A DNA stretch of 33,812 nucleotides, taken from NCBI GenBank assembly GCA_018676675.1, contig JABHEG010000289.1, forward strand, positions 1-33,812, given 5' to 3'. Below are positions 15,196 through 23,340 of this stretch, piece by piece; position 1 is the first letter of the stretch; every line of letters begins with the position of its first letter. Below the pieces are notes generated by a model. It saw nothing but the letters and a program-made list of their open reading frames with translations. It was not told where the DNA came from and did no database searches. This DNA comes from Lentisphaerota bacterium (lineage in GTDB: Bacteria; Verrucomicrobiota; Lentisphaeria; Oligosphaerales; JABHEG01). A program made the translations under genes and the position numbers.

Positions 15196-17387
15196 CGATC
15201 CCGTCCTTTCCATTCGTTCGTTATGAGGCGGATTTCGGTCACCGCGTCTTTGGGTGAGCTGATGTCTTTCATCTTTTGGGCCAGGCCGGGAGAGCCATAC
15301 GTGTAGAGCAAGTAAGGATGGGGGATGTTGTTGTGACCAGTAAACCGCTCCAAACTCGGCAGCCAGGAAGGCATATCCGCCACGTCCCGCCCGACGCATC
15401 GCACGTCAAAGGTCTCGCCTCCATCGGAAGACATCAACAACACCAACCTGGATGAATGATTGCCGAACTTGGCTTTAGGACCGCAATGCAATTTCGCCTT
15501 ATGATCCACCGAATGGACGTCCACCGCGGTCAGTGCCAAATAGAGGCGTCCATCGTCACTGACCGACATGCTTGGTTCCGCCCAGGATGCGCGGTGATGG
15601 GGATATGCCTTCTCAATGAACGGATTGAGGGATATGGCTTGCCACCCGTTGTCTTCCCGGCGCCATAGCACGGCTTCGCCCCATTTGTCGGAATATCCCC
15701 TGAAACCGGTCGACACGGTCGTGATACACGGCCTACCGTCTTTGAGTACCACGAGGTTACCCGCCCTGATACAGTTGTCCGTCACGGGAATCCGCTCAAA
15801 GGCAGTGTCTGTAGGAAGATCCTCAACCGCGGCTCCATCAAAATGTGTCCACGTATTGCCGCCATCGTTGGAGCGCAAGTACCCAGCCAGTCCCTTTTCT
15901 CGAGCGTCCTTGAACTGTTCTCCTCCAAACAGCATGAAGCCGAGATGCAGGTTTCCGGCGCCATCAAGATACAGCGACGCACGGTAGCAGCGATAGGAGC
16001 CATCTTTCTTCGTGGATGTAACCAAGGGACCGACTTTCGTCCACGATTCGCCAGGCTTACGCCGGTAGTACGTCAGTCGCCAGTCCGGCGCGTCCGACTC
16101 GCGACAGACCAGGTGCAGCGTGTTGCGGGCATCGCATACAAGGTTGGGATAGGTACAACGCTCGCCAAACAGCTCAACCGGTCCCCAGTCAGAGGCATCG
16201 TCAGGCCGAACCGAGCGGCGGTACGAGAAAGGGCCATGATGAGGACCGAAAACTATGTGGAGATAGCCATTGCCGTCTCTGACGAGGGTCGGTCCGCCGT
16301 GGTTGTCAACAGCCTTGCCAAGCGTCCAAGTAGGCGACCATTGACCGTTGCGTTCTTCCAAGGTTTTCACTCGAACAAACTCGGGGCCGCCGCGGCCCGC
16401 ATCCAGCCACGCAACATGCAGTTTGCCGCATGCGCGCAGGATTTTGTTGTTCTCGATATAGGCGCTTCCGCGCGTCGATCCCTGGGCGGAGATAAGGGTA
16501 TCGGTCCAGTTCGGCCGGACCGCCGATTCGTCTGCCGCCGTGTTTGATCTGTCTGGCAGAGCGTCGGCAAACAGTTTTTTCAACGCCGCAAGTTCGGCGG
16601 GGATGACTGTTTCCGGGCCCCGGCCGTTCTGGGGATACGACTCGAGAGCCACCCAGCCGCTGTAGCCATGCTGCTTGATGGCGCGGACGATCTCGGCGTT
16701 GTTCGTCCGGCCCCTCCCGAAGTATGTGCCTCTGCATGTGCATGGATCCTCGCCGGTGTCCGTCCGGGCGAAGTCCTTGAAGTGGAAATGGCAGCTGCGG
16801 TCGTAGAGCAGGTCCAGGACATCCTCCGCGCGTTCGCCGGCAGCCTCGAAATTGCCGGTGTCGAAGACGAACTTGACGCGTTCGTCCGTCTGATCGAGGA
16901 TTTCGAGGCAGTCCGCGCTGGAACAGATCAGGCGAGGCGAGGGAACGAAGTCCTCGAATGCCAGGACCATACCGCGTCCGTCGACGTCGTCGACAAAGTC
17001 CATGATTCCTTCGACGATTCGTTTCCTGCCGTCCTCCGGCGCCTGCCCATCGGCCAGTTTGCATCCGGCCAGATGCACGATCTCGCACTCGAAGGCGGCG
17101 CATACGTCAATGCCTCGGCGCATCGTCTCGTACGCCTCTTCCCGTGCGCTTCCGTCGGGTGCGGCGAGATTGGCGATGAGATCCATCACCGGCATGCTCA
17201 GATTCGCGTCCGCCATCTTCTCGCGGTAGAGCTTTATCAGGTCGTCCCTGCCGAAGAAGTGATTGGCGAACGCCTCGATGCCATCGGCACCGGCGTCGCT
17301 CAGTATTCGGATCAACTCCTCGTGCGAGCCGGCGTTGCTGTTTACCCAACCTGCATACATGAAGGTCATTACGGCATAGCGTATCAT
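15192..17387 (-). CDS. Sugar-phosphate isomerase/epimerase fused to a BNR propeller
   Basis: The 731-residue chain has two parts. Residues 1-276 are a complete xylose-isomerase-like TIM barrel: ADGIEAFANHFF, VLAFEDF (Glu145), FVFDTGNFEA (Asp177), HFHFKDF (His200/202) and VALESYPQNG (Glu249) provide the usual metal ligands. After a linker (277-292) the rest is a BNR_4-like propeller of the kind seen in secreted planctomycete and verrucomicrobial proteins: NNKILRACGKLHVAWLD, then NHGGPTLVRDGNGYLHIVFG and SRLVLLMSSDGGETF. The barrel is normally cytoplasmic and the propeller normally exported, and no signal peptide precedes it, so the fusion is unexpected. The start at 17387 follows GGGAG; upstream codons in this frame have no family similarity. 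Confidence 0.75.
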   Translation of the reverse strand: MIRYAVMTFMYAGWVNSNAGSHEELIRILSDAGADGIEAFANHFFGRDDLIKLYREKMADANLSMPVMDLIANLAAPDGSAREEAYETMRRGIDVCAAFECEIVHLAGCKLADGQAPEDGRKRIVEGIMDFVDDVDGRGMVLAFEDFVPSPRLICSSADCLEILDQTDERVKFVFDTGNFEAAGERAEDVLDLLYDRSCHFHFKDFARTDTGEDPCTCRGTYFGRGRTNNAEIVRAIKQHGYSGWVALESYPQNGRGPETVIPAELAALKKLFADALPDRSNTAADESAVRPNWTDTLISAQGSTRGSAYIENNKILRACGKLHVAWLDAGRGGPEFVRVKTLEERNGQWSPTWTLGKAVDNHGGPTLVRDGNGYLHIVFGPHHGPFSYRRSVRPDDASDWGPVELFGERCTYPNLVCDARNTLHLVCRESDAPDWRLTYYRRKPGESWTKVGPLVTSTKKDGSYRCYRASLYLDGAGNLHLGFMLFGGEQFKDAREKGLAGYLRSNDGGNTWTHFDGAAVEDLPTDTAFERIPVTDNCIRAGNLVVLKDGRPCITTVSTGFRGYSDKWGEAVLWRREDNGWQAISLNPFIEKAYPHHRASWAEPSMSVSDDGRLYLALTAVDVHSVDHKAKLHCGPKAKFGNHSSRLVLLMSSDGGETFDVRCVGRDVADMPSWLPSLERFTGHNNIPHPYLLYTYGSPGLAQKMKDISSPKDAVTEIRLITNEWKGRDR

Positions 17388-17407
17388 AGTCACTCCCCAA
17401 TCGATGT

Positions 17408-18163
17408 TTAGGATGTGAGCATACCGGCTTCCCGGGCTCGGTCCAGACAGACCCGGCAACTCGCGAAAGGCGAGACGGGAAAACGGTCCTGTTCGAAAAT
17501 CAGCCAGTCCAACCCCAATTCTTCGCCTTGTGCGGCGACGGCCCGCATGTCGAGAAACCCGGCCCCGACATCGGTAACCCGGTCGTGTTCGCGATCGTAG
17601 TCGCGCAGGTGAACCTGGGGCGTCCGCGCGCCATGCCGGCGCCAGTAGGCCATGGCGTCCAACCCGGCTTTGTGAATCCAGCCAAGGTCGATTTCCAGCC
17701 CCACCCACTCGGCGGGGGCGTGAGCGGTCAGGTAATCCTGCGCGGTCTGCCCATCGACGGTTGCCGCGAATTCCTGGTAGTGATTGTGGTAGGTGAAGCG
17801 CAAACCCTTGTCGGCCGCGATGCGTCCTGCGTTCTCCAATTCCGGAACAAGCGACTCGAACGCGTCGACCCGGTTGGCCAGGCTCGTGGTCACGTAGGGC
17901 GAACCGCAGGCCAGGGCAATGTCATAGACGCGATGCCCGGGGTCGAGCAGTTCGTCGAGCTGCACATGCATGCCGCAGCAGGCCAGTCCCAGCTCATCGA
18001 GAAAGCCGGCCAGCTCCTCCGGCTCCATGCCGCCGTATTTCCAGGCGAACTCGACGCCCTGAAACCCCATTTCCGCGAGCTGCGCAAGCGTAGCGCGGAA
18101 CGAGTCGTCGTCAGTATGCTCGCGAACGGTGTACAACTGAATCCCAACGTTGATGTCCGACAT
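17408..18163 (-). CDS. Sugar-phosphate isomerase/epimerase (xylose-isomerase-like barrel)
   Basis: The 251-residue TIM barrel (PF01261) belongs to the IolE/hydroxypyruvate-isomerase group. It starts with the typical VGIQLYTVRE and shows GFQGVEFAWKYGG, LRFTYHNHYQEF, VGLEIDLGWIHKAG, PQVHLRDYD and WLIFEQD, which place the Glu, Asp, His and Glu metal ligands in order. It probably isomerises or epimerises a keto-sugar or inosose released by the upstream hydrolases. The ATG at 18163 lies 7 nt after GGAGGAG. It sits 20 bp before the next gene, so the two isomerase domains are co-transcribed. Confidence 0.85.
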   Translation of the reverse strand: MSDINVGIQLYTVREHTDDDSFRATLAQLAEMGFQGVEFAWKYGGMEPEELAGFLDELGLACCGMHVQLDELLDPGHRVYDIALACGSPYVTTSLANRVDAFESLVPELENAGRIAADKGLRFTYHNHYQEFAATVDGQTAQDYLTAHAPAEWVGLEIDLGWIHKAGLDAMAYWRRHGARTPQVHLRDYDREHDRVTDVGAGFLDMRAVAAQGEELGLDWLIFEQDRFPVSPFASCRVCLDRAREAGMLTS

Positions 18164-18189
18164 GGTCAAGCTCCTCCTTCAAGACGGAA

Positions 18190-18203
18190 GGGGCATGCGC
18201 CCC
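18190..18203 (-). other. Short intercistronic hairpin
   Basis: GGGGC, a four-base loop and GCCCC form a 5-bp GC-only stem in the 43-bp gap between the aminotransferase and the first isomerase. No T-run follows, so it is more likely an RNA-stability element than a terminator. Confidence 0.25.
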
Positions 18204-18206
18204 GCA

Positions 18207-19496
18207 TCAACCAAGAACCTTGTCCGGGTCGATCTGATCGACCGCTCCGAAGACTTTCAGGAACCCGTCCGCGACCTTCTCCGCCACGTCGGTGCGGTTC
18301 GGCGCGCGCAGCGGCACGGTCATGCCGAAGTGCGTGTCGCTGTGCTTCTGGGCCACGGGATACGCCGCCGGGTTATACTCGACACCCGGCCCGGCGTTCG
18401 GGCACGACCACGGGCAGCCGGCGCCGTACGCGTTCTTCGCTCGAAACACGGTCATGGCGGGCAGGATGAAGCGCTGCCAGGTGCCGACCGGCACGCCCTC
18501 GGCCTGCAAGGCTTTCATGACCGCGTCGCGCATGCGAACCGGGTCGCCGTTCCAGCCGACGGCGTCCATGTCGATGCGGCTGGTGTAGTTGTACCAATTG
18601 TGGAGGTGCCCGTCCGGTTCGGTCGGCAGGATCAGTCCCGGGACGCCCGCAAGCCGCTCGTTGAGCACGGCGCCGTTTTCGCGGATGATGCTGAAGTACC
18701 CATCGAACTTCCGCAGCTGAGAGCGGCCCAGCGCCGCGGTCATGTCGTTGCAGCGGTACATCCAGCCGAGGGCATACGCGTGGTAATCGCGATCCTCGTG
18801 CGGCGTCCGGGTCTCGCCGAAACTCCAGAGCTGAGCCGCACGCGCCTGCATTTCGTCGTCGTCGGTGACGAACGCCCCGCCTTCGCCCGTGCAGAGGCAC
18901 TTGTTCTGGTTGAAACTGAACGCCGCACAATCACCGAGCGTCCCCACCTTCCTGCCGTTGAACCGCGCACCATGCGCCTGACAGCAGTCCTCGATGACCT
19001 TCAGGTCGTGCTTGCGCGCGATGGCCGTCACCTTGTCCATGTTCACGGCAAGTCCGTGCAGATGCACGACCACGATCGCCTTGGTGCGCGGCGTGATCGC
19101 GGCCTCGATCTTGTCCACGTCGATGTTGATCGTGTCGAAATCGATGTCGACGAACACCGGCAGCGCGTTGTGATGGATGATGCACGTCGCGCTCGACGAC
19201 CACGAGTAGGCGGTCACCAGCACGTGATCCCCGGCACCCACACCGCAGGCGACCACGCACATGTGCAGCGCCGCGGTGCCGCTGTTGGTCACGATGGCGT
19301 GCCTGTTGCCGTTCCAGGCGGCCCACTCCTCGCCGAACGCCTTCACGTTCGGGCCGCAGGCGAGTTTGCCGCCGCGCAGCGAACTCAGGACCATCTGCTC
19401 GTCGTCCGTGTCGATGGGCGGCCAGTTCTTCATCAGTCCTGGCGGAACTGCAGGATGCCCGCCGAAGATCGCCAGCTTTTCCGTGGTCGAGGGCAT
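18207..19496 (-). CDS. DegT/DnrJ/EryC1-family PLP aminotransferase
   Basis: The 429-residue protein is of the type that makes amino-sugars or AHBA-like compounds. The PLP-binding pattern is complete: VTNSGTAALHM (residues 69-79) for phosphate binding, AYSWSSSATC, VIEDCCQAHGA (Asp170 and Gln173) and FSFNQNKCLCTGEGG with Lys199 as the Schiff-base lysine. CNDMTAALGRSQL is also conserved. It is the first gene of the operon, facing the AraC regulator. The ATG at 19496 follows AAGGAG at 7 nt. In the context of two isomerase domains it could transaminate a keto-sugar or take part in catabolism of an amino-sugar. Confidence 0.88.
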   Translation of the reverse strand: MPSTTEKLAIFGGHPAVPPGLMKNWPPIDTDDEQMVLSSLRGGKLACGPNVKAFGEEWAAWNGNRHAIVTNSGTAALHMCVVACGVGAGDHVLVTAYSWSSSATCIIHHNALPVFVDIDFDTINIDVDKIEAAITPRTKAIVVVHLHGLAVNMDKVTAIARKHDLKVIEDCCQAHGARFNGRKVGTLGDCAAFSFNQNKCLCTGEGGAFVTDDDEMQARAAQLWSFGETRTPHEDRDYHAYALGWMYRCNDMTAALGRSQLRKFDGYFSIIRENGAVLNERLAGVPGLILPTEPDGHLHNWYNYTSRIDMDAVGWNGDPVRMRDAVMKALQAEGVPVGTWQRFILPAMTVFRAKNAYGAGCPWSCPNAGPGVEYNPAAYPVAQKHSDTHFGMTVPLRAPNRTDVAEKVADGFLKVFGAVDQIDPDKVLG

Positions 19497-19548
19497 TGAT
19501 CAACTCCTTCCATGGCTTCCGTTGCGCTGGTTTGAGGGATGCACGTCC

Positions 19549-19621
19549 TGTCAAGCTACCGTGTCAGAGTTGCCTGCTACAACAGGAAAATCTTGCGTTC
19601 TCAGGCAGATTATTGCGTTCT
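19549..19621. promoter_or_regulatory. Divergent control region with tandem half-sites
   Basis: The nine-base sequence TTGCGTTCT occurs twice, at 19593 and 19613, 20 bp (about two helical turns) apart and in the same orientation, as AraC-family dimers commonly need. A TTGACA lies on the minus strand at 19554-19549, between these sites and the aminotransferase start; no clear -10 box is seen at 17 bp, which fits an activator-dependent promoter. A small inverted repeat, CCTG-6-CAGG, sits at about 19573-19586. Binding by the adjacent regulator is inferred. Confidence 0.45.
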
Positions 19622-19651
19622 TGAGCCAAATCTGAACGGAGGATAGGCCCC

Positions 19652-20518
19652 ATGCCGTCGCCCGAAGCCCAAGACAATGAACTGGTAGGTTGCTTCTCGG
19701 GACCGCTGCCAGAGATCCGCACCATGGGTCTGATGCAGTTCGACCCGGTGTGGGCGGTGCGCGAGCATGTGAGTCCGGTGTGCGAGTTGCTGCACGTGGT
19801 TGCGGGCGCCGTGGACCTCGTCACACCGTCCGGCAGGTTTCCGGCACAGGCGGGCGATACGCTGTTGGTGCCGTCGAACACTCTGCACCGGGACGAGTTC
19901 GAGCTGGGGACGGACCTCAGCATCCTCTTCATCTCGTTCACCTGGCCGTGCGAAGAGGCGTACTTCCGACACGTGCGACCGGATGCGACACTGGCAATCT
20001 CGAGTCAGCGCAGGGTCGAGATCGCCGGGCTCTTCGACCAGTTGCGCGGCGATGTCGCCGGACCCACGGCTGTGGATGAACTGGTGGCGCGCGCCCGCGT
20101 TCTGACCGTTCTCCTGCTGTTTCTGCGCGACGCACTGGCCGCGCAAACCACCAACGACGCAGCCGATGGGGCCTCCCCGGCAGACCGGCGGCACCAAGCG
20201 CTGGTCGCGGGCGCCAAGGCTTACCTCCAGAAGCATCTCGCGAACGCCGTGACGCTCGACGAGATCGCCTCGCACCTTGGTGTCAGTTCGTACCACCTCT
20301 CCCACGTCTTCAGCCGGGAGACGAGCTTTTCCCTGTATACCTTTCTGACCGCGACCCGCATGGACAAGGCGAAGGCGCTGCTGCGCGAGGGCAGGTTGAA
20401 CGTGTCCGAAGTCGCCTACGCCGTGGGCTACCACGATCCCAGCTACTTTTCCCGCGCATTCAAGGACCGCTGCGGATGCTCGCCCAGCGTCTTTGCGACG
20501 CAGTCCCATGATCGATGA
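19652..20518 (+). CDS. AraC/XylS-family transcriptional regulator
   Basis: The 288-residue regulator has an N-terminal cupin-like effector domain (residues about 25-110, with CELLHVVAGAVDLVTPSG and GDTLLVPSNTLHRDE). From about 190 to 283 it has the double helix-turn-helix: VTLDEIASHLGVSSYHLSHVF and the signature NVSEVAYAVGYHDPSYFSRAF. It is divergent from the operon, the usual arrangement for a local sugar-responsive activator. GGAGG lies 9 nt before the ATG. The ligand is probably a sugar released by the operon's hydrolases (inference). Confidence 0.9.
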   Translation: MPSPEAQDNELVGCFSGPLPEIRTMGLMQFDPVWAVREHVSPVCELLHVVAGAVDLVTPSGRFPAQAGDTLLVPSNTLHRDEFELGTDLSILFISFTWPCEEAYFRHVRPDATLAISSQRRVEIAGLFDQLRGDVAGPTAVDELVARARVLTVLLLFLRDALAAQTTNDAADGASPADRRHQALVAGAKAYLQKHLANAVTLDEIASHLGVSSYHLSHVFSRETSFSLYTFLTATRMDKAKALLREGRLNVSEVAYAVGYHDPSYFSRAFKDRCGCSPSVFATQSHDR

Positions 20519-21190
20519 GGCCGCGCAGACCAGCACCATGGTCGGGACACGCATAGCGAAAGCAATTTCCTCCTATGTGGACCGTCAAGCCCGTCGGACG
20601 ACTTTTTCTGCATCAACCTGCTCCACGTACCATTGCTCCTGCTTGCCGGGGACCGATTTACGGCCTATCGTGGGCGTGACTGATCGGAGGATAGGGCTCT
20701 GCTGGGAAGCAACCCGAGCGCCGTATCAGTCCACCCTCGCAGGGGGCGGGTCACTGCCCTCTGCATTCTCATTTCGTGTGCCTGGATTCCCGCTCTCTCT
20801 GCTGCCCCTGTCAATGCAGAAGCAGTACTCGTACCCCTGCGGGGGTGTGGGAAGGCGACAAATCCCAGGGGGTCTGGGGGACAGCGTCACCCAGGTTCGA
20901 ATCGCCGCATGTGTGCGTCCTCGGTTATTGTGCCGTGCAAGAGCTGTGGGTGCCCGGTTTCATGGGAGCGTCAGACGATGTTGTCTGAACCACCTCCTAT
21001 CCGTGTCGAGTCACGCTCGAACCACCTAATGCTGCATGCGCTCTTACAAGCCCAGGGAAACCGGATGAACAGGGGAACCCATCTATCAAACGGTGCGGTC
21101 ATCGACCGACCCGGAAATTGCACGGTCCCCTGAACACCCGAAAATCTTGCCGGCATGGTCAGTTCACTCTCCTGCTGCTTCGTATAGCCG
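20519..21190. other. Gene-poor stretch with possible gene ends
   Basis: I find no intact gene in these 670 bases. On the minus strand, a frame starting at 20554 after AGGAGGAAA encodes MRVPTMVLVCAA, like a signal peptide, and then runs into the antisense of the AraC gene. Just upstream, another minus-strand frame ends at 20585 with KQEQWYVEQVDAEKVVRRA, plausible as a gene end. Together they suggest that the neighbouring minus-strand genes were cut where the AraC locus begins. The remainder (20,770-21,190) contains a weak stem around CTGGG...CCCAG at about 20,873-20,898. Confidence 0.35.
20739..20764 (+). terminator. Terminator-like hairpin downstream of the AraC gene
   Basis: GCAGGGGGC pairs with GCCCTCTGC (nine pairs, one G-T) around an eight-base loop. 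It is followed by the moderately T-rich ATTCTCATTT. It lies 220 bp after the AraC stop, so termination there is possible but not sure. Confidence 0.3.
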
Positions 21191-21198
21191 ATGCAAGC

Positions 21199-21430
21199 TC
21201 AGCCAACTGTCCTGATGATCTGCCCGGCGGGCAGTTCGTCCTTCTCCACGTACTTCCACAGTGCCACCAGGAGCTTCCTGGCCAAGGCCACGATCCCGAT
21301 GCGGCGCATGCGTCTGCCGCCGTGTCCGAAGCGGTGTTCAAACCACTTGGCAAGCTCCGAGTGCGGCTGGAAACGCAGCCAACTCCAAGCCAGCTCGACC
21401 ATCACCGCCCGAACGCTCGCCGCCGTCAAA
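21199..21430 (-). pseudogene. IS110-family transposase, C-terminal remnant
   Basis: The last 75 or so residues are recognisable: VRAVMVELAWSWLRFQP, then RMRRIGIVALARKLLVALW, the C-terminal half of the IS116/IS110/IS902 transposase with its serine-recombinase-like domain. The catalytic DEDD N-terminus and the rest are missing, and no element end can be defined. It has probably cut off the 5' part of the plus-strand gene that begins in the same place. Confidence 0.75.
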
Positions 21431-21520
21431 GAACTGCAACTGGACGTTCTGGAGGCGAAAGCCCAGGCCTCGACCTCGGGCGAAGACGAAAGGAGCAGGA
21501 ACGATGCCCCGTCTATCTGA
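21422..21520 (+). pseudogene. 3' end of an unknown gene cut by the IS110 remnant
   Basis: The frame reads AVKELQLDVLEAKAQASTSG and ends in NDAPSI. It stops 17 bases inside the next gene, whose ATG at 21504 it overlaps, which argues for a real operon end. The 5' part is replaced by the antisense of the IS110 remnant. The family is not recognisable. Confidence 0.35.
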
Positions 21521-22160
21521 CCGTATGCTGGACAGCATCTCGCTGCAGGCCCTGAAGTCGACATGCACATTCGGGCTGGTGGTCCTGACCCTCGCCGGGG
21601 TCTACTCGATCAGCCCCAGAGTCGTCCGCCCGCGCCACGCCTACACGGGTGACCAAGCCGACGAGTGGCATATCACCGAGTCCGACACCGTCTTGGCGCA
21701 CTCGCGAATCGTGCTCTCGGACTGTGAAGCCAACCCGCACGTCCTCCGCCTCGATCTGCCGTACGCCGGGGCCACGGCCGAATCCGTCACTCTCGAAGGG
21801 GAGCCGATCGACTTCGACCAAGTCCTCACCGGTTCGACGCAGCCAACCGGCGTGTATCTGGCTCTGAACAGACCTGCGTCCGCGCTGCGTGGTGAGCTGC
21901 TCGAGGTGGTCTGGTCGCTGCCGTTACAGGCACTGCAGGTGAGTCCCGACAACTACCGCACGGAACTCAAGGGGCTCCTCCCGATCCGCAAGTACTCCCT
22001 CAACATCGTGGTCGACCGAGGCGCCGACTTCGAGATCGCACGACATCCGGGCCTGCGGATCTTCACCCCCTTCTTCGCCACGCGCCGCAAGCCTTCCGCC
22101 GCGAGCTTCGGCACCTGCGGCCTAGGAATTCGCAGACGCAGAACGTCCTCAGACAGCTAG
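21504..22160 (+). CDS. Membrane-anchored protein of unknown function
   Basis: This 218-residue protein has AGGAG 8 nt before the ATG. One hydrophobic segment (LKSTCTFGLVVLTLAGVYSI, residues about 16-35) is followed by an extracytoplasmic domain with many short beta-strands: VLRLDLPYAGATAESVTLEG, then RGELLEVVWSLPLQAL. No known domain is evident. The last 25 or so residues are rich in Arg and Ser (GIRRRRTSSDS) and out of character with the rest, so the C-terminus may be frameshifted or truncated. It is convergent with the methyltransferase gene, eight bases away. Confidence 0.55.
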   Translation: MPRLSDRMLDSISLQALKSTCTFGLVVLTLAGVYSISPRVVRPRHAYTGDQADEWHITESDTVLAHSRIVLSDCEANPHVLRLDLPYAGATAESVTLEGEPIDFDQVLTGSTQPTGVYLALNRPASALRGELLEVVWSLPLQALQVSPDNYRTELKGLLPIRKYSLNIVVDRGADFEIARHPGLRIFTPFFATRRKPSAASFGTCGLGIRRRRTSSDS

Positions 22161-22168
22161 TTGGAGGG

Positions 22169-22846
22169 TCAGTCCCGACGGGTCGCGATCCAGAGCAGGT
22201 GCTTGCGGCCACCACGCCCCTTGCGAATGGGGACGCGGACCTCCTCCACCTGGAACCCCATTCGTCGCAGGCGTTGCGTGAAGGGACGGCAAGGGCCCAC
22301 CGACCAAACACCAAAAACGCCTTTCGGGCGCAAAGCGCGGTACGTCGCGGCAAGCCCACGCTCACTGTAAAGCCCGTGGTTGGTCCGACAGAGGAAACTG
22401 TCCGGGCCGTTGTCGACGTCGAGCAGAATGGCATCGAATGCGTCCACGCTCTTGCGGATGATCGCGCCGACGTCGCCTTCACGCACACTGACACGAGGGT
22501 CCTCCAACGGCCGACCGGCAACATCGGCGAGGATGCTGCGGTTCCAACCGACGATGGCCGGCACCAACTCGCCGACAACCACCTTCGCTCCCTTCCCCAA
22601 AACACTCAGTGCAGCGGCCAACGAGAATCCCAGCCCGAGGCCTCCGATGAGCACGTGCGGATGCTTGCGGTCCGCGATACGCCCGCAGCCGATCTCGGAG
22701 AGGGCGTCCTCTGATCCGTGCAGCCGGCTGTTCATGGCTTCTTCGCGGTCAAACCGGATAGAAAACTCGTCGCCGCGCCGCCACAACTCGGCCATCGCGC
22801 TGTCGCCCGGTACAGGCGCGCTCTCCAGCAGTTCCCAAGGGACCAT
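22169..22846 (-). CDS. Spermidine-synthase-like methyltransferase-fold protein
   Basis: The 225-residue protein has the Rossmann fold of spermidine synthases (PF01564). HVLIGGLGLGFSLAAAL (residues 64-80) is the nucleotide-binding loop, with the acidic residue Glu93 after it. FDAILLDVDNGPD (137-149) is the conserved strand and loop. TNHGLYSERGLAATYRALRPKG and GVFGVWSV complete the fold. The typical N-terminal tetramerisation domain of SpeE is missing, so it may be a related methyltransferase and not a true putrescine aminopropyltransferase. The start at 22846 follows GAGG; the long upstream frame is the translated heptamer repeat and has no family match. Confidence 0.75.
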   Translation of the reverse strand: MVPWELLESAPVPGDSAMAELWRRGDEFSIRFDREEAMNSRLHGSEDALSEIGCGRIADRKHPHVLIGGLGLGFSLAAALSVLGKGAKVVVGELVPAIVGWNRSILADVAGRPLEDPRVSVREGDVGAIIRKSVDAFDAILLDVDNGPDSFLCRTNHGLYSERGLAATYRALRPKGVFGVWSVGPCRPFTQRLRRMGFQVEEVRVPIRKGRGGRKHLLWIATRRD

Positions 22847-22863
22847 GCTCACCTCATCAGCAA

Positions 22864-22926
22864 GACTCTGAACTCCGAACTCCGAACTCCGAACTCCGAA
22901 CTCCGAACTCTGAACTCTGAACTCCG
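22864..22926 (+). repeat. Heptanucleotide tandem repeat (AACTCCG)
   Basis: Eight adjacent 7-base units, six AACTCCG and two AACTCTG, follow one degenerate copy. They start 18 bases upstream of the methyltransferase ATG. Seven bases is not a multiple of three, so the three frames are used in rotation. Slippage here could change the 5' leader length. Such heptamer arrays also occur in cyanobacteria and other environmental genomes. Confidence 0.85.
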
Positions 22927-23057
22927 AACCCAATGTAACCCCACTCGTGCCCAGCACCTCATCGCGTCGGTCCCCAGAACGACAGATGGCAGGAGACGTG
23001 GCCAAGGAGTATCGTTGCGCCCCAACCCCCGCCCACTCCATGGAGGCCCGAATAGGT

Positions 23058-23234
23058 ATGCCCTCTCTGACCCTCACCCTCCTGGCCCTGATGCTGTCCG
23101 CTGCTGGGGGACGAACGTGCCTCAACATCGCGCACCGCATGCATCACTACATGGCCCTGGGCGTGGATGGCGTGATCACGGACCGGCCGGACCTGCTGAA
23201 GAGCAATACCGCCTTACTGTCCTTGTTGGCCTAA
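23058..23234 (+). pseudogene. Collapsed glycerophosphodiester phosphodiesterase (GDPD)
   Basis: The 58-residue frame starts with a signal peptide (SLTLTLLALMLSAAGG) and LNIAHR, the first catalytic motif of GDPDs (IAHRG). It then jumps to MALGVDGVITDRPDLLKS, the conserved last strand and helix of the same family. The normal enzyme has about 250-300 residues, so around 200 are missing with the frame intact. None of the metal ligands in the middle (E-N-T and later Glu) are present, so it cannot be active. Confidence 0.65.
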
Positions 23235-23340
23235 GGTACTCGAACACAACCAATATCGAGACAGGAGCGGGCAGATGCAGACATGTCGTCAGGCAGACGG
23301 AGAAGATACACTGGAATCCCCGATCCAGAGAATAGGTGAA

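Noticed and set aside
20880..20910. tRNA-like GGTTCGAATC
   Set aside because: The flanking bases cannot form the T-arm or an acceptor stem, so this is a chance match.
20909..21133. 74-codon plus-strand frame with PCKSCGCPVSW
   Set aside because: The Cys spacing hints at a zinc ribbon, but there is no second Cys pair, no ribosome site and no further domain sign.
22864..22926. CRISPR array
   Set aside because: The units are adjacent seven-base repeats without spacers.
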